Of a DNA stretch of 10,543 nt, positions 6,538-10,543 are shown piece by piece. The stretch is from the NCBI GenBank assembly GCA_029974875.1, contig JARKQP010000212.1, positions 1 through 10,543 of the forward strand, given 5' to 3'. Each line of letters starts with the position of its first letter. The first letter of the stretch is position 1. The notes beneath the pieces are model-generated. The model worked only from the letters and a program-made list of their open reading frames with translations. It ran no database searches and had not been told where the DNA came from. The position numbers and the translations under genes were made by a program. Origin of the DNA: Mobilitalea sp. (GTDB taxonomy: Bacteria > Bacillota_A > Clostridia > Lachnospirales > Lachnospiraceae).

Positions 6538-7409
6538 ATTTCCACCTCCCTCTTCTTAGTAATCGAAACCTGTATTAAGGTAATCGCAGCTACCGCAATA
6601 AAGAAAATGATTGCTTTCGCCTGGCCATATCCGTAATTCCCAAGGGAGAAGATCTCGTTGTATATATTCATGGCCATCATTTCAGTAGCATTGTTGGGTC
6701 CGCCGGTAGTCAGCGAAAAGTTAACATCAAATATCTTGAAGCAATTGGATAGGGTAAGGAAAAGACAAATGGTAAAGGAAGGCATGATCAAAGGAAACTT
6801 AATTCTTATCAGCGTCTGCCAGAAGTTGGCCCCATCCACCTTCGCCGCCTCAATAATATCCTCCGGCATGGCCTGGATCCCGTTGATATAGATAATCATA
6901 ATATAGCCTGCCATTTGCCAGGTAGTAACAATAACCATTGCAATTAATGCGTACTTCGGATCCAGCAACCAGCTAAAGAATACACCCGTCCACCCGGTAA
7001 CCTCCCCGATGAATTTAAATACATCCGTAAAAATGAATTTCCATATAAAACCCAGAATCAGACCGCCGATCAGATACGGCATGAAGAGCATTGTCCTTAC
7101 CAGGTTACGGCCTATCATTTTCCCTGTCACTATTAAGGCAAAGGACAGACCCAGTAAATTAATCAGCAAGACCGAAAATATAGTAAACAAGACTGTATGT
7201 CCTGCTGATGCCACAAATCTTTTGTCCATGAACAGTCTTATGTAATTATCAAAGCCAACAAATAGTTTTTCATTCAAGGGCATCCCATCCCACGAGATAA
7301 AGGAATACCCTATCCCAATAATAAAAGGTAGTATTACAACCGTCGTAAATACAAAAATCAGCGGTGCCACAAATAAAATGTACCATGCTTTATCACTGCG
7401 TCTTTTCAT
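6534..7409 (-). CDS. Carbohydrate ABC transporter permease, MalF/CUT1 type
   Basis: The 291-residue membrane subunit begins MKRRSDKAWYILFVAPLIFVF, with the positively charged N-terminus inside and the first membrane helix at about 9-34. Further hydrophobic segments lie near 71-98, 104-127, 155-176, 208-223 and 262-281. The EAA loop reads EAAKVDGANFWQTLIRIKFP (187-206), matching the EAAxxDGA consensus. FSLTTGGPNNATE (231-243) is a common motif of this subfamily. The start chosen is the ATG at 7409 because AGGAGG lies 6 bases upstream. The frame stays open to 7523, but those 38 codons are glycine-rich, lack a ribosome binding site and encode no family sequence; they are intergenic DNA. The gene overlaps the next permease by 4 bases. 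No ATPase gene is present, as is common for Firmicute CUT1 systems that share an MsmK/MsiK-type ATPase. Confidence 0.93.
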   Translation of the reverse strand: MKRRSDKAWYILFVAPLIFVFTTVVILPFIIGIGYSFISWDGMPLNEKLFVGFDNYIRLFMDKRFVASAGHTVLFTIFSVLLINLLGLSFALIVTGKMIGRNLVRTMLFMPYLIGGLILGFIWKFIFTDVFKFIGEVTGWTGVFFSWLLDPKYALIAMVIVTTWQMAGYIMIIYINGIQAMPEDIIEAAKVDGANFWQTLIRIKFPLIMPSFTICLFLTLSNCFKIFDVNFSLTTGGPNNATEMMAMNIYNEIFSLGNYGYGQAKAIIFFIAVAAITLIQVSITKKREVEM

Positions 7410-7416
7410 CCCAATC

Positions 7417-7559
7417 CTCCTGTCCTTAGGAGTTCTCCCGGAACCTCCATCACTCCACTTAACCCATTCATCATCCCCGGTTCCCCGGTATGCCGGTTCC
7501 TCAGAAATACGGAAATCTAGCACCCGCCTAAGTGTATTAAGAAGATGTTAGATTTCCGT
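7417..7559 (-). promoter_or_regulatory. Structured gap between binding-protein and permease genes
   Basis: An 11-bp perfect inverted repeat, ACGGAAATCTA (7509-7519) and TAGATTTCCGT (7549-7559), starts 17 bases after the binding-protein stop and has a 29-base loop. Further on, two copies of CCGGTTCC (7477-7484 and 7493-7500) can each pair through GGTTCC with GGAACC at 7440-7445. Finally CTCCT/AGGAG (7417-7421 with 7428-7432, 6-base loop) masks the SD of the first permease. The likely role is to keep binding-protein mRNA abundant or stable while lowering permease expression. No U-tract follows the first hairpin, so full termination is not expected. Confidence 0.45.
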
Positions 7560-7576
7560 TCCTACTATACCTATAC

Positions 7577-8884
7577 CTACTTGCCTGCTTCTACAAATGC
7601 CTTGGTCAGGGCGTCCAGGAATTCCTCTGCCGTCATATCCGTGGTAAAGAACTCTTGTGCCACCGGTACCAGGTATACATCCACAATACCTGCAGGCCAA
7701 TGGCTCATCGGCCAGGAGATCGTCTTGCCCTCAGCCGCATAATCAGATACGGACTGGGAAAGAGGATCCAATTGAGGGCTTTCCATCGTCGATACTACCG
7801 GAATAAAGCCAAATTCCTCCATCAGATACTTCTTACCTGTTTCACTGGTGTATAACCAATTGATGAAATCCTTGCCCGCCTGGATCTCAGCCTCTGTAGC
7901 CTGGGAATTTACATACCAGCAGGTAGGTACGCTGACAGCAATCTTGTCATTACCGTTGACCGGTAAAGGCATCATTCCCATCTCAAAATCAACATCATAA
8001 TCCTTGAACATACCATAGCACCAGTTGCCCTGATGGATGGAGGCGGATTTGCCTGTAGCAAAATCACCGGTTTCCGTATCGTAATTCACTTCCAGCGGAT
8101 TCTTCGTATTTTCCCTTATTGCTACCATGAATTTAGCGAAATCAACAAACTCAGGAGTATCCTTCATCGCCACTTCCCCGGCTACCAGCTTATTAATATA
8201 GCCCACGGGATCAGCCTGCAGCGCAAATGGAGTATTTAAAATATGTCCAATCAGGAAATAGCTTTCCTGCGACAGGCTAAAGCCGTTAACTCCTGCTGCT
8301 TTTTGATCCTTCAGCATCTTTTCAAAGGAAGCAAAATCCGTGACAGTGGAAGCATCAATCAGGCTCTTGTTATAAACCATCCCAAAGCCTTCCAGGGTGT
8401 ACGGGATGCCGACTACCTTGCCACCGATTACATCCGCCATGTTTTCAGCGATATCACCGATAAAGGAAATATCACTTAAATCAGCCAGATAAGCCTTCAG
8501 TTCTTCCGATTCAGCACCGGGTCCCAGAGAGAATACTGTAGGTCCCTGATTGTTGCCCAGTCTCATTTTTAACTGCTGCAAATAATCGTCACCGGTTGTG
8601 CCCCAGACTTCAACCTCAACTCCGGTCTCCTTCTGGTAATCTGCAGCACATGCCTCCAGCTGGTCGGAAATCTCAACCTTGGACTGAAAAACAATTATCT
8701 TTTTGGCTGCCTCTGTCTTTTTCCCTGAATCCTCAGTCCCATTCCCTGTTTTCTCCGGTGCCTGTGTAGCCTTTTGTGTATCATCTGCCACAGTTTCTTC
8801 ATTTGCCTTTTTACAGCCGGTCAGAGCCAGGCTGAACATCATGGTTACTGCAAGTAAAATCCCCAAGACTTTTCTTAATTTCAT
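7577..8884 (-). CDS. Extracellular sugar-binding lipoprotein (solute-binding protein family 1, MalE-like)
   Basis: Membrane-anchored substrate receptor of the ABC importer. The signal peptide has MKLRK, a hydrophobic core and the lipobox LTGC, predicting lipidation at Cys24. A Thr/Glu/Lys-rich flexible linker (about 25-60) follows, then the binding domain, from KKIIVFQSKVEI onward. Features typical of family 1 include GKVVGIPYTLEGFGMVYNKSLID, FATGKSASIHQGNWCYG (the F-x-x-GKxAx-x-x-GxW pattern) and PVVSTME near the C-terminus. Several Trp and Tyr residues (NWCYG, CWYVN, SWPMSHWP) could stack on sugar rings. The length of 435 residues is normal. AAAGGAGAGG lies upstream with suitable spacing to the ATG at 8884. 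First gene of the four-gene transport and phosphorolysis operon, just downstream of a strong promoter. The ligand is unknown but is presumably the GH65 substrate or a longer form of it. Confidence 0.93.
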   Translation of the reverse strand: MKLRKVLGILLAVTMMFSLALTGCKKANEETVADDTQKATQAPEKTGNGTEDSGKKTEAAKKIIVFQSKVEISDQLEACAADYQKETGVEVEVWGTTGDDYLQQLKMRLGNNQGPTVFSLGPGAESEELKAYLADLSDISFIGDIAENMADVIGGKVVGIPYTLEGFGMVYNKSLIDASTVTDFASFEKMLKDQKAAGVNGFSLSQESYFLIGHILNTPFALQADPVGYINKLVAGEVAMKDTPEFVDFAKFMVAIRENTKNPLEVNYDTETGDFATGKSASIHQGNWCYGMFKDYDVDFEMGMMPLPVNGNDKIAVSVPTCWYVNSQATEAEIQAGKDFINWLYTSETGKKYLMEEFGFIPVVSTMESPQLDPLSQSVSDYAAEGKTISWPMSHWPAGIVDVYLVPVAQEFFTTDMTAEEFLDALTKAFVEAGK

Positions 8885-8913
8885 AACATCCTCTCCTTTA
8901 TTGATATATTCTT

Positions 8914-8927
8914 TATAAAACGTTATA
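8914..8927. promoter_or_regulatory. Operator candidate just downstream of the sugar-operon promoter
   Basis: The plus strand reads TATAAAACGTTATA, an imperfect palindrome around a central AACGTT. A central CpG flanked by A/T-rich half-sites is usual for LacI-family operators, including CcpA cre sites. It lies about 6-20 bases past the -10 box, where a bound repressor would block initiation. It could bind the neighbouring LacI-type regulator or CcpA; the sequence does not decide. Confidence 0.45.
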
Positions 8928-8932
8928 CTAAG

Positions 8933-8961
8933 ATAATAATACTTTTGCCTTTATATGTCAA
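8933..8961 (-). promoter_or_regulatory. Main promoter of the sugar transport/phosphorylase operon
   Basis: Minus-strand TTGACA (8961-8956), exactly 17 bases, TATTAT (8938-8933). It has a perfect -35 and a 5/6 -10, and is the strongest promoter in the window. The predicted start near 8926 gives a leader of about 40 bases ending in the AAAGGAGAGG ribosome binding site. Confidence 0.8.
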
Positions 8962-8973
8962 TATTGTTTAACA

Positions 8974-8985
8974 AAAACATGTTTT
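8974..8985. promoter_or_regulatory. Palindrome upstream of the operon promoter
   Basis: AAAACATGTTTT is a perfect 12-bp palindrome centred about 20 bases upstream of the -35 box. The flanking minus-strand base string GTAAAA also begins the palindrome before the regulator gene (10217-10230), but the half-site spacing differs by 2 bp. It may be an auxiliary operator or activator site; AT-rich chance palindromes are common. Confidence 0.35.
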
Positions 8986-9024
8986 ACTCTTTATTTTTTG
9001 TGAATAATGAATGAATATACAGAC

Positions 9025-9073
9025 AAAAAATCCACGTAACTTCTCAATCATTTGTTGATAATTACGTGGATTT
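9025..9073 (-). terminator. Intrinsic terminator of the LacI-family regulator gene
   Basis: On the minus strand a 12-bp perfect stem (9073-9062 with 9039-9028; AAATCCACGTAA and TTACGTGGATTT) with a 22-base loop runs directly into TTTTTT (9030-9025). It lies about 110 bases after the regulator stop, isolating the regulator transcript from the operon promoter. The 3' untranslated stretch 9074-9182 holds no convincing gene, only a direct repeat GCACAGCCC at 9133-9141 and 9152-9160. Confidence 0.85.
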
Positions 9074-9182
9074 ACTAAATTAGATCAATGTTTTACTTGT
9101 TATTTTACTAATGTCCATTCCTCCCACATAGGGCACAGCCCATGAAACCATGCACAGCCCGGTTCCCACATTGCTAAGCCCG

Positions 9183-10166
9183 TTAATTTCCTTCAGCCTG
9201 TTTGCTGCCGACACTGGAGCGGAATATGATCTTTGCAGAGATTTTAAAGGTTTCCACATTACGCTGCCCCCTGATATTCTCAATCAGATACCTTGCCGCA
9301 ATATAACCTCTTTCATAATTGGGTATCGATACCGTCGTAAGCCCCATCGCTTCCGCCAGGTCACAGTTATCGAAGCCGGTAACTGCTATATCCTCCGGTA
9401 CCCGCAAGCCATTTTCCCTGAAAGCCTTCATGGCTCCGATAGCCATATTATCATTGGCACACACCAGGCAGTCCGGCAGCTCCCGGCTCAGCATCAGGAT
9501 CTTGGCAGCCGTATAGCCGCTTTTCTCCCTGTAATTCCCCGCAAAGTAGCTTTTTTGCTGGAATTGGAGCTGATTTGCTTCCAGCGCATCCCGGAAGGCC
9601 CTATAGCGTTCCTTATTATCTGCCGTCTCCTCCGGCCCTCCCACAAACCCAAAGCTCTGGTACCCCCTGTCAATCACGCCCTGTATCATTTCATACATAG
9701 GCTCATAATTGTTGACTACCACGCTTTTGATATATTGGTTATTCATGATCCTGTCGAGCACAACAATCGGGTAGCTCTCCCCCGCGAGGCGGGTCAGGGT
9801 ATCATCCTGCATCTTCTTATCCAGGATAATGCTTCCACTGGTCAGGCTGCTGTTCATATATTTCTCACAGGATTTATCGGTGCAGATAATGAGATCAAAA
9901 TCATTGTCGTTCACATAATCGCTGATGCCATTAATGATCTTCAGATAAAAGCTCCGGTCAAAATCACTGAAATTGAATAGGATTGTATTCGGTTTCCCGG
10001 ATTTTAGTGCCTTCCCCGCTACATTAGGCTGGTATGACAGTTCTTCACAGATTTTTAAGATCCTCTGCCTGGTCTCTTCCCCCACATTCTTTTTATTATT
10101 TAACACATTAGAGACTGTAGATACCGATACCCCCGCCTGCTTAGCAATCTCTTTTATTCCAATCAT
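9183..10166 (-). CDS. LacI-family transcriptional regulator of the sugar operon
   Basis: DNA-binding repressor with a sugar-sensing domain. The N-terminus MIGIKEIAKQAGVSVSTVSNVLNN is a canonical LacI helix-turn-helix (residues 3-22), followed by EETRQRILKICEELSYQPN and the hinge region VAGKALKSGKPNTI (49-62). The rest is a periplasmic-binding-protein-like effector domain with motifs such as IINGISDYVNDNDFDLIIC, FVGGPEET, DCLVCANDNMAIGAMKAF and VTGFDNCDLAEA, normal for the family. At 327 residues the length is usual. I chose the ATG at 10166: GGAGG lies 6 bases upstream and the family start falls there; the frame extends six codons further to 10184 without support. It precedes the transporter operon on the same strand but has its own promoter and terminator. 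It most likely represses that operon and itself, releasing DNA when the imported sugar or a product binds; the effector is unknown. Confidence 0.93.
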   Translation of the reverse strand: MIGIKEIAKQAGVSVSTVSNVLNNKKNVGEETRQRILKICEELSYQPNVAGKALKSGKPNTILFNFSDFDRSFYLKIINGISDYVNDNDFDLIICTDKSCEKYMNSSLTSGSIILDKKMQDDTLTRLAGESYPIVVLDRIMNNQYIKSVVVNNYEPMYEMIQGVIDRGYQSFGFVGGPEETADNKERYRAFRDALEANQLQFQQKSYFAGNYREKSGYTAAKILMLSRELPDCLVCANDNMAIGAMKAFRENGLRVPEDIAVTGFDNCDLAEAMGLTTVSIPNYERGYIAARYLIENIRGQRNVETFKISAKIIFRSSVGSKQAEGN

Positions 10167-10216
10167 ATGATTCCTCCCATCCATCAGCCCTGTGACTTCA
10201 ATTTTTATCTATTCCA

Positions 10217-10252
10217 GTAAAATATTTTACCATTTATCTTTATATTTTACAA
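10217..10252 (-). promoter_or_regulatory. Regulator promoter overlapping a candidate autoregulatory operator
   Basis: Minus-strand TTGTAA (10252-10247), 17 bases, TAAAAT (10229-10224). The -10 box lies within the perfect 14-bp palindrome GTAAAATATTTTAC (10217-10230). ATATTTTAC recurs at 10222-10230 and 10242-10250, exactly 20 bp apart, placing two similar half-sites on the same DNA face. Binding of the regulator here would shut off its own gene. A second promoter-like pair, TTGATT-17-TTTAAT, lies further upstream, so the start point is uncertain in this AT-rich DNA. Confidence 0.5.
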
Positions 10253-10335
10253 TATATTTTATTTGTTTTTATTAAAATGTGTATATTTACTCAAATCAAC
10301 ACAGATTTAATAGCTCGGAGCCACTTATGTAACTT

Positions 10336-10543
10336 ATCTGCTCTTTATCTACCTCATCTGCTTTTCATCTGCTTTTATCTGCTCTTTATCTGCTCTTATC
10401 TGCTCTTCATCTGCCCTTTATCTGCCCTTTATCTGCCCTTTATCTGCCCTTCATCTGCCCTTTATCTGCCCTTTATCTGCTCTTATCTGCTCTTCATCTG
10501 CCCTTTATCTGCTCTTATCTGGTCTTATCTGCTCTTTATCTAT
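10336..10543. repeat. Imperfect tandem repeat array, 10-11 bp units, continuing past the window
   Basis: Nineteen consecutive units begin ATCT and vary as ATCTGCCCTTT, ATCTGCTCTTT, ATCTGCTCTTC or the 10-base ATCTGCTCTT, with one divergent 9-base unit near the left end (ATCTACCTC). A partial twentieth unit runs into the window edge. A block of three units at 10388-10419 recurs exactly at 10475-10506, an 87-base higher-order duplication. The unit length is about one DNA helical turn and is not a multiple of three. There are no unique spacers, so this is a minisatellite-like array and not CRISPR. It lies about 170 bases upstream of the regulator start. Confidence 0.9.

Noticed and set aside
7410..7523. 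N-terminal extension of the MalF-type permease
   Set aside because: No ribosome binding site at 7523, composition unlike the family, and an ideal AGGAGG precedes the internal ATG at 7409.
9133..9160. Direct repeat GCACAGCCC, twice with a 19-base period, in the regulator 3' untranslated region
   Set aside because: Only two short copies and no context pointing to a function; recorded as probable chance.
9080..9283. 67-codon minus-strand frame overlapping the end of the regulator gene
   Set aside because: It overlaps the regulator coding sequence in another frame and its unique part shows no family pattern. The GGAGGA near 9126 abuts an ATG giving only 12 codons.
9150..9980. 276-codon open frame on the plus strand
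   Set aside because: It lies wholly antisense to the well-supported LacI-family gene, has no ribosome binding site of note, and the translation has no recognisable domain.
10336..10543. CRISPR array
   Set aside because: Units are 10-11 bp, contiguous, and have no unique spacers between them.

Overview
The window looks like chromosomal DNA from a low-to-mid GC Gram-positive anaerobe, most likely a Clostridium-cluster XIVa / Lachnospiraceae-type Firmicute. This is inferred from strong GGAGG-type ribosome binding sites, sigma-A-like promoters (TTGACA-17-TATTAT), a clostridial lipoprotein signal, and a sugar-uptake operon of solute-binding protein, two permeases and a GH65 phosphorylase with no ATPase gene. 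No mobile element, tRNA, rRNA or CRISPR array is visible.

Layout. Bases 1-1352 (minus strand) hold the 5' part of an acyltransferase-like gene with a TTG start and, upstream of it, a complete HSL-family alpha/beta hydrolase. Each has its own good promoter candidate. Bases 1353-1571 are a divergent promoter region. Bases 1572-3218 (plus) encode an ABC-F ATPase of the YkpA/YbiT type, whose second nucleotide-binding domain lacks the Walker A lysine and the H-switch histidine. A long AT-rich hairpin at 3219-3283 separates it from the convergent sugar operon.

The sugar locus occupies 10252 down to 3293, all on the minus strand. In transcription order it has a LacI-family regulator with its own promoter, a candidate operator and an intrinsic terminator. 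A strong promoter with candidate operators follows, then a lipoprotein sugar-binding protein, a MalF-type permease, a MalG-type permease and a GH65 glycoside phosphorylase. The likely logic is uptake of an alpha-glucosyl di- or oligosaccharide and intracellular phosphorolysis to beta-glucose 1-phosphate, under local LacI-type control. The transport ATPase and a beta-phosphoglucomutase must be encoded elsewhere. The exact sugar cannot be read from the sequence.

The gaps inside this operon are structured: an inverted repeat and an SD-masking hairpin between binding protein and first permease, and a cloverleaf-like fold plus overlapping palindromes before the phosphorylase. The right edge (10336-10543) is an imperfect tandem array of 10-11 bp units running off the window. 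The DNA between the regulator start and this array (10167-10335) is very AT-rich and holds only the regulator's control sites. Several gene starts given here are downstream of the longest open frame because the ribosome binding site points to an internal ATG.
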